This document shows, one piece after another, positions 26,883 through 35,739 of a stretch of 64,000 nucleotides of DNA. This DNA is from Ruminococcus sp. Phil11 (GTDB lineage: Bacteria; Bacillota; Clostridia; Oscillospirales; Ruminococcaceae), in contig MSGZ01000043.1 of the NCBI GenBank assembly GCA_001940925.1, forward strand, positions 9,216 to 73,215. The letters are read 5' to 3'. A program made the translations under genes and the position numbers. Numbering within the stretch: the stretch's first letter is position 1; each line of letters begins with the position of its first letter. A model generated the notes under the pieces. It made no database searches. It was given only the letters and a program-made list of their open reading frames with translations, and had not been told where the DNA came from.

Positions 26883-28250
26883 ATGGGTATCTTTCAAAAA
26901 ATCCGTGACGGCCTGAAAAAGACGCGCGACAGCCTGATGAAGGGAATGCGCCGGATGCTCGGTTCGTTCACGAAGATCGACGAGGATCTGTTCGAGCAGC
27001 TCGAGGAAACGATGATCATGGGCGACATGGGCGCGGAGACCGCTGTGCAGATCTGCGACCGCCTGCGCGGCATGGTCAAGGAGCGCGGCATCACCGACCC
27101 GAAGGATATCATGGGGCTGATCCAGGAGATCACCGCAGACATGATGGGCGAGGACGAGGGGCTTGACCTCTCCACCAAGCCGTCCGTGATCCTTGTCATC
27201 GGCGTCAACGGCGCGGGCAAGACCACGACGATCGGAAAGATGTGCCACCAGTTCAAAAATGAGGGCAAGCGCGTGCTGGTCGCGGCGGCGGATACCTTCC
27301 GTGCGGCGGCGATCGACCAGCTTGCAGTCTGGACGGACAGAGCCGGTGCGGAGCTTGTCCGCCACGCAGAGGGCAGCGATCCGGCAGCGGTCGTGTTCGA
27401 TGCGATCACGGCGGCGAAGGCGCGCGGCTGCGATGTGGTCGTCTGCGATACCGCGGGCAGACTGCACAACAAGAAGAATCTGATGCAGGAGCTGGCAAAG
27501 ATCAACCGCATCATCGACCGCGAGGCCGAGGGCTGCGCGAAGGAATGCCTGCTCGTGCTGGATGCGACGACGGGACAGAATGCGGTCAGTCAGGCGAGAC
27601 TGTTCCAGGAGGTCGCGCCGATCACCGGCATTGTGCTGACAAAGCTGGACGGCACCGCAAAGGGCGGCATCGTCATTTCGATCCGCAATGAGCTGGGCAT
27701 TCCGGTCAAGCTGATCGGCGTCGGTGAGGGCATTGACGATCTGCAGCCGTTTGACGCTAAGAGCTTCATTGACGCGCTGTTCGACCGTGAGAATGAGGAT
27801 ACGCCGGAGCCTGTGAACACATTGGCTGCGGATACCGAAGAAGCAGCGGATGAACAGGCGGCAGAGGCTGAGACAGCGGCAGACGATACCGCAGAGGAGA
27901 TCCCGGCGGAGACTAAAGAAGTGATCAAAGAACCTGCTGCTGGCATTCCGGAGCAGATCACAGAGATGATCCCGGAGACAGTGACTGAGACGGTTCCGGA
28001 GGAACTCCCGCAGATCGCGGCGGAAATTCCGGAGACGGCTGCGGAGACTGTCAGTGCGGCTGCGGAAGCGGCGGAGGATGTCGCAGAGACGGCCGAAGAA
28101 ACCGCAGAGACAGCTGCGGCGGAGATCACCGAACCCGCAGAGGATGCAGAAGCATCCGCAGCAGAGACAGAGGAAGAACCGGCAGAGAAACCCGAAGAAG
28201 AAGCCCCGAAGAAGAAGGGATTTTTCAGCTTCTTCCGGAGAAAAAAATAA
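26883..28250 (+). CDS. ftsY: Signal recognition particle receptor FtsY with long C-terminal tail
   Basis: The 455-residue GTPase docks SRP-ribosome complexes at the membrane. The N domain starts MGIFQKIRDGLKKTRDSLMK, and the G domain has GVNGAGKTTTIGK (K113), ADTFRAAAIDQL, DTAGR (from D189) and TKLDGTAKGG. The NG core ends near residue 302. Then comes a 150-residue Ala/Glu/Thr/Pro-rich acidic tail ending KKKGFFSFFRRKK. An acidic region is usual at the N-terminus of E. coli FtsY but not here at the C-terminus. GGAG precedes the ATG. Confidence 0.95.
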   Translation: MGIFQKIRDGLKKTRDSLMKGMRRMLGSFTKIDEDLFEQLEETMIMGDMGAETAVQICDRLRGMVKERGITDPKDIMGLIQEITADMMGEDEGLDLSTKPSVILVIGVNGAGKTTTIGKMCHQFKNEGKRVLVAAADTFRAAAIDQLAVWTDRAGAELVRHAEGSDPAAVVFDAITAAKARGCDVVVCDTAGRLHNKKNLMQELAKINRIIDREAEGCAKECLLVLDATTGQNAVSQARLFQEVAPITGIVLTKLDGTAKGGIVISIRNELGIPVKLIGVGEGIDDLQPFDAKSFIDALFDRENEDTPEPVNTLAADTEEAADEQAAEAETAADDTAEEIPAETKEVIKEPAAGIPEQITEMIPETVTETVPEELPQIAAEIPETAAETVSAAAEAAEDVAETAEETAETAAAEITEPAEDAEASAAETEEEPAEKPEEEAPKKKGFFSFFRRKK

Positions 28251-28265
28251 GCTGAGGTGTGCGGC

Positions 28266-28895
28266 ATGACAAAGCTGATCCTTGCAACGAATAACCAAAA
28301 CAAGCTGCGCGAGATCCACGAAATGCTCGCAGGCACGGGGATCCACGCGCTCTCGCTCGGCGAGGCGGGCATCTCCGCGGAGATCGAGGAGACCGGCACG
28401 ACCTTTGCCGAGAACGCCGCGATCAAGGCGAAGGCGATCTATGATATCATGCTGGAGCGCGGCGAGCGGTGCTATGTCCTTGCCGACGACAGCGGCCTTT
28501 CGGTCGATGCGCTGGACGGCGCACCGGGCGTATATTCTGCGCGCTGGGCAGGGGATGGCGCATCCGACGCCGACCTGATCGCGAAGCTGCTCGATGCGAT
28601 GAAAGATGTCCCGGACGGACAGCGCGGTGCGCATTTTGCCTGCGTGATGTGCCTCATCAAGCCGGACGGCACGCAGCATTTCTTCACCGGCAAGGTCGAG
28701 GGCACGATCCTGCGGAAGGCGCGCGGCAAAAACGGCTTCGGCTATGACCCGGTCTTTGCGTATCAGGGCTGCAGCTTTGCGGAGATCCCTGCCGCGAAAA
28801 AGAACGCCGTCTCGCACCGGCACCACGCGCTGATGCAGGTCGAGGACTTTTTCACCGGCGAGCACGGCGAGTCACGGGAGAAAACAACATTATGA
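28266..28895 (+). CDS. rdgB: XTP/dITP pyrophosphatase (HAM1 family)
   Basis: The 209-residue enzyme removes non-canonical purine triphosphates. Motifs are LATNNQNKLREI at the N-terminus, TFAENAAIKAKA, DDSGLSVDALDGAPGVYSAR, KNGFGYDPVF and SHRHHAL. The ATG at 28266 follows GAGGTG by a normal distance; a GTG at 28257 lies inside that site. The stop overlaps the next start in ATGA, so it is coupled to the zinc-ribbon gene. Confidence 0.94.
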   Translation: MTKLILATNNQNKLREIHEMLAGTGIHALSLGEAGISAEIEETGTTFAENAAIKAKAIYDIMLERGERCYVLADDSGLSVDALDGAPGVYSARWAGDGASDADLIAKLLDAMKDVPDGQRGAHFACVMCLIKPDGTQHFFTGKVEGTILRKARGKNGFGYDPVFAYQGCSFAEIPAAKKNAVSHRHHALMQVEDFFTGEHGESREKTTL

Positions 28896-29113
28896 TGTAC
28901 AGAAGGATCTGCCCGAAATGCGGCAGCAATGATATTGTGATCGTGGACGGCTATTCTGCTGCTTACGGTGCCGGAAACAACATTCAGCTCGGCGGACTGC
29001 GCGAGCCGGTCCTCATTGACAGATATATCTGCGTGAGCTGCGGCTATTCCGAGGAATGGCTGCGCAGCAACGAGCTCAATAAGCTGGCAAAATCGAAAAA
29101 ATGGCACCGCTGA
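28892..29113 (+). CDS. Small zinc-ribbon protein
   Basis: A 73-residue protein with two CxxC pairs (CPKCGS near the N-terminus and CVSCGY near residue 50) around a Gly-rich middle. It is probably a zinc-binding structural ribbon. The start overlaps the rdgB stop by 4 bases. I do not know its function. Confidence 0.7.
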   Translation: MMYRRICPKCGSNDIVIVDGYSAAYGAGNNIQLGGLREPVLIDRYICVSCGYSEEWLRSNELNKLAKSKKWHR

Positions 29114-29132
29114 TGCGAAAGGAAATGAGAAA

Positions 29133-29441
29133 ATGCTGACAAGTAAACAGCGTGCACAGCTCAGAGGCATGGCCTCGACTATGGAGAGTATCCTCACCGT
29201 CGGAAAGGGCGGCATGAGCGAGCAGCTTATCAAGCAGGCTTCCGATGCGCTTTTAAAGCGTGAGCTCATCAAGGGCAATGTGCTGGAAACCTGTGAATAT
29301 TCCGCAAGAGAGGCAGCCGAGCTGATCGCCGGAGAGACCGGCGCGGAGGTCGTCTGCTCGATCGGCAACCGCTTTGTGCTGTATAAAAAGCACCCGAAAA
29401 AGCCGGTGATCCAGCTGGTCGGCGACAAGAAAAAAAGATGA
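29133..29441 (+). CDS. yhbY: YhbY/CRS1 RNA-binding protein
   Basis: The 102-residue protein fits the CRM domain: MLTSKQRAQLRGMAS at the start, a VGKGGMSEQLIKQASDALLK stretch with the GxxG loop, and IGNRFVLYKK at the end. The family associates with pre-50S ribosomes. It sits before nadD, its usual Firmicutes neighbour, and overlaps it by 4 bases in ATGA. Confidence 0.93.
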   Translation: MLTSKQRAQLRGMASTMESILTVGKGGMSEQLIKQASDALLKRELIKGNVLETCEYSAREAAELIAGETGAEVVCSIGNRFVLYKKHPKKPVIQLVGDKKKR

Positions 29442-30097
29442 AGCCGCAGATCGGCCTGTTCGGCGGCAGCTTCAACCCGATCCATAACGGGCATCTGCAT
29501 CTTGTCCGCTCGGTGAAGAAGGCACTGAAGCTCGACCGCGTGATCCTGATGCCGGCGGGAGAGGCACCGCATAAAAGTTCGGCGGAATATGCTCCGGCGG
29601 CGGATCGGCTCGAAATGTGCCGCCTTGCCGCAAAAAAATACCGCTGGCTGACCGTTTCCGATTATGAAACGCGCAAAAGCGGGAAAAGCTATACCGTGGA
29701 AACGCTGCGTGCGCTCCGTGCGGAATATCCGGAATCGGAATGGACGCTGATGATCGGCAGCGATATGCTGCTTTCGTTTGAAACATGGAAGGAATGGCAG
29801 GAGATCCTGCGGATCGCAAGGCTCTGTGCCGTTTCCAGAGAGACCGGCGATCTGCCGGCACTGAACGAAAAGGCGGATGCGCTGAAAGCCGAATGTCCCC
29901 ATGCGGAAATCGTTGTGCTCTCCGTACAGGCTGTTCCCGTATCTTCTACGGAAATCCGGCAGAATCTGCAAAAGAATGCGGATTGCTCTTGCCTTTTGCC
30001 GGAAAATGTAGTACAATATATAGGAAACAGGCATCTTTACGGAAAAGAACCGGATCAGACATGGGGTGAGCGCATTGAACAAGGAAAGTCAGAATGA
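29438..30097 (+). CDS. nadD: Nicotinate-nucleotide adenylyltransferase
   Basis: This 219-residue enzyme forms deamido-NAD from nicotinate mononucleotide and ATP. GLFGGSFNPIHNGHL is the T/HxGH nucleotidyl-transferase motif, MPAGEAPHKSS follows, and SSTEIRQNL is the ISSTxIR motif near the C-terminus. Length is typical. The 3' end overlaps yqeK by about 30 bases, as is common for this pair. Confidence 0.95.
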   Translation: MKPQIGLFGGSFNPIHNGHLHLVRSVKKALKLDRVILMPAGEAPHKSSAEYAPAADRLEMCRLAAKKYRWLTVSDYETRKSGKSYTVETLRALRAEYPESEWTLMIGSDMLLSFETWKEWQEILRIARLCAVSRETGDLPALNEKADALKAECPHAEIVVLSVQAVPVSSTEIRQNLQKNADCSCLLPENVVQYIGNRHLYGKEPDQTWGERIEQGKSE

Positions 30098-30710
30098 GCA
30101 GGTCCGTACCCTGACGGCACTGCTGAAAGCAAGGCTCTCCAAAAAGCGTTTTGTGCATTCTGTGAATGTCGCACGGGCGGCGTTCGCGCTGGCGGAACGC
30201 TGGGGTGCCGATCCGCAGCGTGCCTATCTGGCAGGTCTGCTGCATGACTGCTGCAAGGAGCTCCCGTTCGAGGAGCAGAAAGCTCTGATGCAGCAGGGAC
30301 CCTTTGTGGTCAGCGATACCGAGTGGCTCTGCAAGCCGGTATGGCACGGCGTTGCAGCGGCTTCCTATATGTACACGGAGCTCGGCATCGAGGATGCGGA
30401 GGTGCTCAGTGCGGCCCGCTGGCATACCGTGGGCCATGCGAACATGACAAAGCTTGAGGAGATCGTCTATATGGCTGATCTGATCTCCGCAGACCGGAGC
30501 TACCGCGATGTGGAACGCTTCCGGAAAATGGCGCAGAACGATCTGGAGAAGGCGATGCTCGCAGCCCTTGAATTCGCGATCGACAGCGTAATGAAAAAGC
30601 AGACACCGCTTCCGGTCTCGACCGTGGAAGCTTACAATTACTATCTGAACCGCATTGCCGCCCGGACGGAGGACAAGTCAAAGCCTGCCGACCGCCGGAA
30701 AAATGCGTGA
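30066..30710 (+). CDS. yqeK: HD-domain Ap4A hydrolase YqeK
   Basis: The protein of about 214 residues has an HD metal-binding core: RFVHSVNVARAAFALAERWG, AYLAGLLHDCCKEL (the HD pair), WHGVAAASYM, ARWHTVGHANM and EEIVYMADLISADR. YqeK enzymes split diadenosine tetraphosphate symmetrically. The start may be the GTG at 30066 or the TTG at 30075; both lie inside nadD. The stop overlaps the LCP start in GTGA. Confidence 0.9.
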   Translation: MSALNKESQNEQVRTLTALLKARLSKKRFVHSVNVARAAFALAERWGADPQRAYLAGLLHDCCKELPFEEQKALMQQGPFVVSDTEWLCKPVWHGVAAASYMYTELGIEDAEVLSAARWHTVGHANMTKLEEIVYMADLISADRSYRDVERFRKMAQNDLEKAMLAALEFAIDSVMKKQTPLPVSTVEAYNYYLNRIAARTEDKSKPADRRKNA

Positions 30711-32035
30711 CAGAGAAAAAGGAGTTTTCTTTTCGCATGAGCAGGCGAGAATCTGATGATCCGCGCAGCAGCAGAGCCGTTCACGAGACGGAGCAGGTGC
30801 GTGCGCACAGCAGCAATAAGCATAAAAAGAAGAAACGCCGCCGCATGAACGGCAAGGAACGTGTCGGCATCGTGTTCGCGATCGCCGCGGCACTGTTCCT
30901 CTGCATCATGATGGTGCTGAATATGAAGCTGATCCCGGTGACCGAATACGACCAGTTCGGCAGAGTGATCGAACCGGCGCGCCGCATTTCGGTCATGGAG
31001 AAATTCCGCGCGTGGCAGCCGTTCCTTGAGATCGACGGCGAGCTGGAATCGAAGGAGTATTCCTTCGCGCCGACGCAGGAGGTCATCCAGACGCCGAAGG
31101 GCATGTTCGACGACGGCCTTGACCTCGATCAGATTCAGGAGGGACAGTTCGCGGTACTGTTTCTCGGTACGGACGAATCCCGCTCGAACACGGACGTCAT
31201 CATGCTGGCGATGTTCGATATCCGCAACAACCAGATCCACATTCTGCAGATCCCGCGCGATACCTTTGTACCGGGTTATACCTCTTTTGAGGCGTGTAAA
31301 TTAAACAGCGTGTATACGCAGGGCACGCCGGAAAAGGCACCGGTGCAGCGCGTTGTGGACTGCCTTGAAATGACCTTCCGCATCCCGATCGACCGCTATG
31401 TGACGACAAGCTGCTCGGATATCGGCAAGATCGTCGATATCATCGGCGGCGTCCCGATCGACATGCCGTATGATATCCTGTACGAAGCGGACAAGGAGAT
31501 CAAGAAGGGCAAGCAGGTGCTGAACGGTCAGCAGGCCGAGTGGATGGTGCGTTTCCGTCACGATTATTCCGAGGGCGATATCGGCAGAATGAAGGCACAG
31601 CGCATCTTCATGGCCGCAGCCATGAAAAAGGTCTGCGATATCAACTCGATCGAAATGTTCAGCTATATCAACAAGATCGTGGACAAGAAGCTGATCGGCT
31701 CCAACCTGACCGTTGACGAGATCAGCAAGCTTTCGGATTTCGCATCGAGCATCGGCATGGACAGGATCACGATGCATATGCTGCCGGGCGAGGGCTATGA
31801 CTACTATCCGCCGAACCCGCAGAACGGCATCGAAAAGTATTCGGTCTGGATGATGCACAAGCAGCCGGTGATCCGGATGCTGAACGATTATTTCCGCCCG
31901 TATTTTGAGGATGAAAAGGAGCTCCCGATCGCCGATATGCTCGGGCCGGGACGGTATCTCAATACGGCCTACGACGAAGATATGGCGGACTTTGCGTCCA
32001 TTGATAACGGCAGCAATACGTTTGACGGCAAATAG
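30707..32035 (+). CDS. LytR-CpsA-Psr (LCP) family cell-wall glycopolymer ligase
   Basis: The 442-residue protein has a basic cytoplasmic N-terminus (residues 1-51), one membrane helix (52-73) and an extracytoplasmic LCP domain. The domain begins near FLGTDESRSNTDVIMLAMFD and includes QIPRDTFVPGY and RYVTTSCSDIGKIVDIIGGV. The conserved arginine and aspartate residues that handle lipid-pyrophosphate are present. These enzymes attach teichoic acid or other glycopolymers to peptidoglycan. The gene starts with a GTG overlapping the yqeK stop and precedes rsfS, a conserved order. Confidence 0.9.
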   Translation: MTEKKEFSFRMSRRESDDPRSSRAVHETEQVRAHSSNKHKKKKRRRMNGKERVGIVFAIAAALFLCIMMVLNMKLIPVTEYDQFGRVIEPARRISVMEKFRAWQPFLEIDGELESKEYSFAPTQEVIQTPKGMFDDGLDLDQIQEGQFAVLFLGTDESRSNTDVIMLAMFDIRNNQIHILQIPRDTFVPGYTSFEACKLNSVYTQGTPEKAPVQRVVDCLEMTFRIPIDRYVTTSCSDIGKIVDIIGGVPIDMPYDILYEADKEIKKGKQVLNGQQAEWMVRFRHDYSEGDIGRMKAQRIFMAAAMKKVCDINSIEMFSYINKIVDKKLIGSNLTVDEISKLSDFASSIGMDRITMHMLPGEGYDYYPPNPQNGIEKYSVWMMHKQPVIRMLNDYFRPYFEDEKELPIADMLGPGRYLNTAYDEDMADFASIDNGSNTFDGK

Positions 32036-32066
32036 CCGCAGGAAAGCAAGCTAAAAGGAGGATGTC

Positions 32067-32441
32067 ATGACGACACAGGAAAAGCTCGAAAAAATCGTAA
32101 AAATTCTGGACAGCAAAAAAGCCGAGGATATTCAGGTCATCGGCATCACGAATCTGACGATTATCGCAGATTATTTTGTCATTGCCACCGGTACCAGCAC
32201 GACACAGGTCAAGTCGCTGGCGGATGAGGTCGATTTCCAGCTCGGCGAGCTGGGCGTTGAGGCACGCGGCATCGAGGGCGTGCGTGCGGCAAGCTGGATC
32301 GTGCTGGATTACGGCGATATCGTCGTGCATGTGTTCTACCGCGACACCAGAGCGGAGTATCAGCTTGAACGGCTCTGGGCAGACGGCGATCAGGTCGATA
32401 TCTCGAACCTGCTGATCGACGAGAGCGGCGCGGACAAGTGA
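32067..32441 (+). CDS. rsfS: Ribosome silencing factor RsfS
   Basis: A 124-residue protein of the Iojap/RsfS family with EDIQVIGITNLTIIADYFVIATG, EGVRAASWIVLDYGDIVVHVF and YRDTRAEYQLERLW. It binds L14 on the 50S subunit and blocks subunit joining in starvation. AGGAGG lies close to the ATG. It lies between the LCP gene and leuS. Confidence 0.95.
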   Translation: MTTQEKLEKIVKILDSKKAEDIQVIGITNLTIIADYFVIATGTSTTQVKSLADEVDFQLGELGVEARGIEGVRAASWIVLDYGDIVVHVFYRDTRAEYQLERLWADGDQVDISNLLIDESGADK

Positions 32442-32481
32442 GATCAGGTAAATCAAGCATCAGAAAGTGAGGGTTTCTTGT

Positions 32482-34887
32482 ATGCAGGAATACAACTTTT
32501 TAGCAGTTGAGAAGAAGTGGCAGGATTACTGGGATGCGCACAATACCTTCCGCGCAGAGAACGGCTCCTCCAAGCCGAAGTTCTACGCGCTGGTCGAGTT
32601 CCCGTATCCGTCCGGCCACGGTATGCATGTGGGCCATATCAAGGCTTACTCCGGTCTGGAGGTCGTCAGCAGAAAGCGGAGACTGCAGGGCTACAATGTC
32701 CTGTTCCCGATCGGCTTTGACGCCTACGGTCTGCCGACGGAGAACACCGCCGTCAAGACCGGCGTGCATCCGCGCGTCGTCACCGACCAGAACATCAAGA
32801 AGTTCACGGGTCAGTTAAAGCGTGTCGGCTTCTCGTTTGATTGGTCGCGCGTGGTCGATACCACCGAGGAGGGCTACTACAAGTGGACACAGTGGATCTT
32901 CCTCAAGATGTTCGAGCACGGGCTCGTGTTCCGCGACAAGACGCTGGTCAACTACTGCCCGTCCTGCAAGGTCGTTCTGTCCAATGAGGATTCCCAGGGC
33001 GGCAAGTGCGATATCTGCCACAGCGAGATCGTCCAGAAGACCAAGGAGGTCTGGTATCTGCGCATTACGCAGTATGCGGACAAGCTGCTGGAAGGTCTGG
33101 AGACCGTTGACTATCTGCCGAACATCAAGCTCCAGCAGGAGAACTGGATCGGCAAGTCCACCGGTGCATTTGTCAATTTCAAGATCAAAGAGCAGGATGA
33201 GCAGCTCCGTATTTATACGACCCGTCCGGATACGCTCTACGGCGTGACGTTCATGGTCATGGCACCGGAGCATCCGCTGATCGAGAAGTACCGCGATCAG
33301 ATCCGCAACATCGAGGAGCTCGATGCCTATAAGGCAGAATGCGCCAAAAAGACCGAATTCGAGCGTACACAGCTTGTCAAGGACAAGACCGGCGTGAAAA
33401 TCGACGGTCTGACCGCGATCAACCCGCTGACCGGCAAGGAAATCCCGATTTACATCTCGGACTATGTCATGATGGGCTACGGTACCGGCGCGATCATGGC
33501 GGTGCCTGCACACGATACCCGTGACTACGAGTTTGCAAAGAAATTCGGCATTGATATCATCGAGGTCATCAAGGGCGGCGATATTGAGAAGGAAGCCTAT
33601 ACCGGCGACGGCGAAATGGTCAATTCCGATGTGCTGAACGGCATCACGAACAAGAAGGACGCGATCGCGAAGGTGCTGACCGTTCTCGAAGCAAAGGGCT
33701 GCGGCGAAGCAGGCGTGCAGTACAAGATGAAGGACTGGGCGTTCAACCGCCAGAGATACTGGGGCGAGCCGATTCCGCTGGTGCACTGCCCGCAGTGCGG
33801 CATTGTTGCGGTGCCATACGAGGAGCTGCCGCTGAGACTGCCGCCGCTCGAGAACTTCGAGCCCGGTACCGACGGCGAATCCCCGCTGGCAAAGCTCGAT
33901 TCCTTCGTCAACTGCAAGTGCCCGAAGTGCGGCGGCGCAGCAAAGCGCGAGACCGATACCATGCCGCAGTGGGCGGGTTCCTCGTGGTACTTCCTGCGCT
34001 ACTGCGACCCGGCAAACGACAAGTGCCTCGCGGATATGGACGCGCTGAAATACTGGATGCCGGTTGACTGGTACAACGGCGGCATGGAGCACGTTACGCG
34101 CCACATGATCTATTCCCGCTTCTGGCATAAGTTCCTGTATGACATCGGCGCAGTTCCGACCCCGGAGCCCTATGCAAAGCGTACCGCACAGGGTCTGATC
34201 CTCGGCTCGGACGGCGTGAAGATGTCCAAATCCCGCGGCAATGTCATTGACCCGAACGATGTTGTCGATCAGTACGGTGCAGACGTCCTGCGTGTTTATG
34301 TGCTGTTTATGGGTGCCTATGAGCTGGCGGCTCCGTGGAGCGATGACAGCGTCAAGGGCTGCAAGCGGTTCCTCGACCGTATCTGGGCAATGCAGGATAT
34401 GGTCACGGACGGCGACGGCTACAGCGATGTACTGCGTTCTGCAATGCATAAGACGATTCGCAAGGTCAGCGAGGATATTGAGTCCATGGGCTTCAATACC
34501 GCAATCGCTGCTATGATGAAGCTGGTCAACCAGATCTATGCGAACGGCAGCATCACGCGCGGCGAATACCGCACACTGCTGATCCTGCTGAATCCGTTTG
34601 CGCCGCATATCACGGAGGAGCTGTTCGAGAAGCTGAATTTCGGCGTGCTCAATGAGCAGACATGGCCGGAGTATGACCCGGCACTCTGTGTGGACGAGCA
34701 GGTGGAGATCGTGGTGCAGCTCTGCGGCAAGATCAAATCCAAGCTGATGATCCCGACCGGTGCCGATGAAGCGACCGCTGTTGCGATGGCTCTGGCGGAT
34801 GAAAAGGTGCAGGAGGCTCTTGCCGGAAAAACAATCAGGAAGCAGATTTATGTACAAAATAAGCTGGTGAATTTTGTAGCAAATTAA
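32482..34887 (+). CDS. leuS: Leucyl-tRNA synthetase
   Basis: The 801-residue class I synthetase charges tRNA-Leu. HIGH-type motif: PYPSGHGMHVGHIKAYS. The KMSKS motif is in ILGSDGVKMSKSRGNV. A zinc-binding CPSCK / CDICH region and the CP1 editing domain (with TTRPDTLYGVTFMVMAPEH) are present. The ATG at 32482 follows GAGGG; an in-frame TTG at 32467 is not favoured. No T-box leader is present, because rsfS ends only 40 bases upstream. Confidence 0.97.
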   Translation: MQEYNFLAVEKKWQDYWDAHNTFRAENGSSKPKFYALVEFPYPSGHGMHVGHIKAYSGLEVVSRKRRLQGYNVLFPIGFDAYGLPTENTAVKTGVHPRVVTDQNIKKFTGQLKRVGFSFDWSRVVDTTEEGYYKWTQWIFLKMFEHGLVFRDKTLVNYCPSCKVVLSNEDSQGGKCDICHSEIVQKTKEVWYLRITQYADKLLEGLETVDYLPNIKLQQENWIGKSTGAFVNFKIKEQDEQLRIYTTRPDTLYGVTFMVMAPEHPLIEKYRDQIRNIEELDAYKAECAKKTEFERTQLVKDKTGVKIDGLTAINPLTGKEIPIYISDYVMMGYGTGAIMAVPAHDTRDYEFAKKFGIDIIEVIKGGDIEKEAYTGDGEMVNSDVLNGITNKKDAIAKVLTVLEAKGCGEAGVQYKMKDWAFNRQRYWGEPIPLVHCPQCGIVAVPYEELPLRLPPLENFEPGTDGESPLAKLDSFVNCKCPKCGGAAKRETDTMPQWAGSSWYFLRYCDPANDKCLADMDALKYWMPVDWYNGGMEHVTRHMIYSRFWHKFLYDIGAVPTPEPYAKRTAQGLILGSDGVKMSKSRGNVIDPNDVVDQYGADVLRVYVLFMGAYELAAPWSDDSVKGCKRFLDRIWAMQDMVTDGDGYSDVLRSAMHKTIRKVSEDIESMGFNTAIAAMMKLVNQIYANGSITRGEYRTLLILLNPFAPHITEELFEKLNFGVLNEQTWPEYDPALCVDEQVEIVVQLCGKIKSKLMIPTGADEATAVAMALADEKVQEALAGKTIRKQIYVQNKLVNFVAN

Positions 34888-34926
34888 CGAATTATCAGCG
34901 GAATCACACTCTCATGCAAAAACTGC

Positions 34927-34955
34927 TTGACAAAACGTATAAACTATGATACAAT
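34927..34955 (+). promoter_or_regulatory. Promoter of rpsU
   Basis: TTGACA (34927-34932) and TACAAT (34950-34955) are 17 bases apart. The 90-base leader contains a bulged stem (about 34983-35006), which could be regulatory. Confidence 0.85.
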
Positions 34956-35050
34956 ATACGTGTATTCAAATTTAGCTTATAAGGAGTATCTGCTGACAGA
35001 TACCTCTTTATAGATAGCCTCTGTCGTAGGACAAAGGGAGGGAAAAATTC

Positions 35051-35224
35051 GTGGCAGAAGTACGCGTTGGTAAGAACGAGTCCTTGGACACTGCTCTCAA
35101 GCGTTTCAAGCGTTCCTGCGCAAAAGACGGCGTGATCGCTGAGGTTCGCAAGCGCGAGCATTACGAGAAGCCTTCCGTCAAGCGCAAGAAGAAGTCTGAA
35201 GCAGCTCGTAAGCGCAAGTTCTGA
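35051..35224 (+). CDS. rpsU: 30S ribosomal protein S21
   Basis: A 57-residue, strongly basic protein with the S21 pattern [20 protein letters not shown] and [18 protein letters not shown]. It binds near the anti-Shine-Dalgarno region of 16S rRNA and aids initiation. The start is a GTG with GGGAGGG 8 bases upstream. It has its own promoter and terminator, so it is monocistronic here. Confidence 0.96.
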   Translation: MAEVRVGKNESLDTALKRFKRSCAKDGVIAEVRKREHYEKPSVKRKKKSEAARKRKF

Positions 35225-35331
35225 TCTCGTCGGGAGTCGTTCGCCGTGCAGCTGCGCACTGCGCTTCGTGCAGGAGCGAAAATCCGTTTGTCCTGTTTGA
35301 CATGACGGGAATCTGACGAAACAAGAAAGAG

Positions 35332-35362
35332 TACAGCATCGCCTCGGCGGTGCTGTATTTTT
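35332..35362 (+). terminator. Terminator of rpsU
   Basis: A 12-bp stem with one G-T wobble (35332-35343 with 35346-35357) is followed by TTTTT. Confidence 0.88.
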
Positions 35363-35389
35363 GTGCGGGGCAGCCCGCGCTGGCATTTT

Positions 35390-35621
35390 CCTCCGGGTCG
35401 GCAGGGCCGACAGCCGTTTTCCTCCGGGTCGGCAGGGCCGACAGCCGTTTTCCTTCGGGGGCGGGTAGTGAAGCACTCCCAATTACCTAAGCACACGCCG
35501 CGTGGCGGCTTCTTTGGCGTAACTGCTCCCAATAACTAAAGTCCGCCGCATATACAGCGGAAACCTTTTAATGCTCCCCACGGGCTTTAGGAATTGCCAG
35601 CGCGGGCTCCGCGCCACGCCG
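35390..35621. repeat. Dispersed repeat A, copy 1
   Basis: A 31-bp unit beginning CCTCCGGGTCGGC occurs twice in tandem (35390-35420 and 35421-35451) and contains the inverted repeat GTCGGC/GCCGAC. A 117-bp core (35505-35621) matches 54203-54319 with one mismatch. The 35225-35739 spacer holds no gene; the repeat fills most of it. Confidence 0.9.
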
Positions 35622-35648
35622 CGGGGAGCCCCCGTGTGTTTTATCCCA

Positions 35649-35678
35649 TTGACTTTTTCTGCCTGCTTGTGGTATAAT
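35649..35678 (+). promoter_or_regulatory. Promoter of the SUKH gene
   Basis: TTGACT (35649-35654) and TATAAT (35673-35678) are 18 bases apart, just downstream of the repeat. Confidence 0.75.
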
Positions 35679-35739
35679 TCCGGTAACGGGAATGCAAGCG
35701 GCTTTTTCGTATCAACCAAACCTGAAGGGAGACTCTGCC

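Noticed and set aside
32442-32481. T-box or other leader before leuS
   Set aside because: Only 40 bases separate rsfS from leuS, too little for a T-box.
35390-35451. Possible CRISPR array
   Set aside because: The 31-bp units are directly adjacent without spacers, and only two are present.
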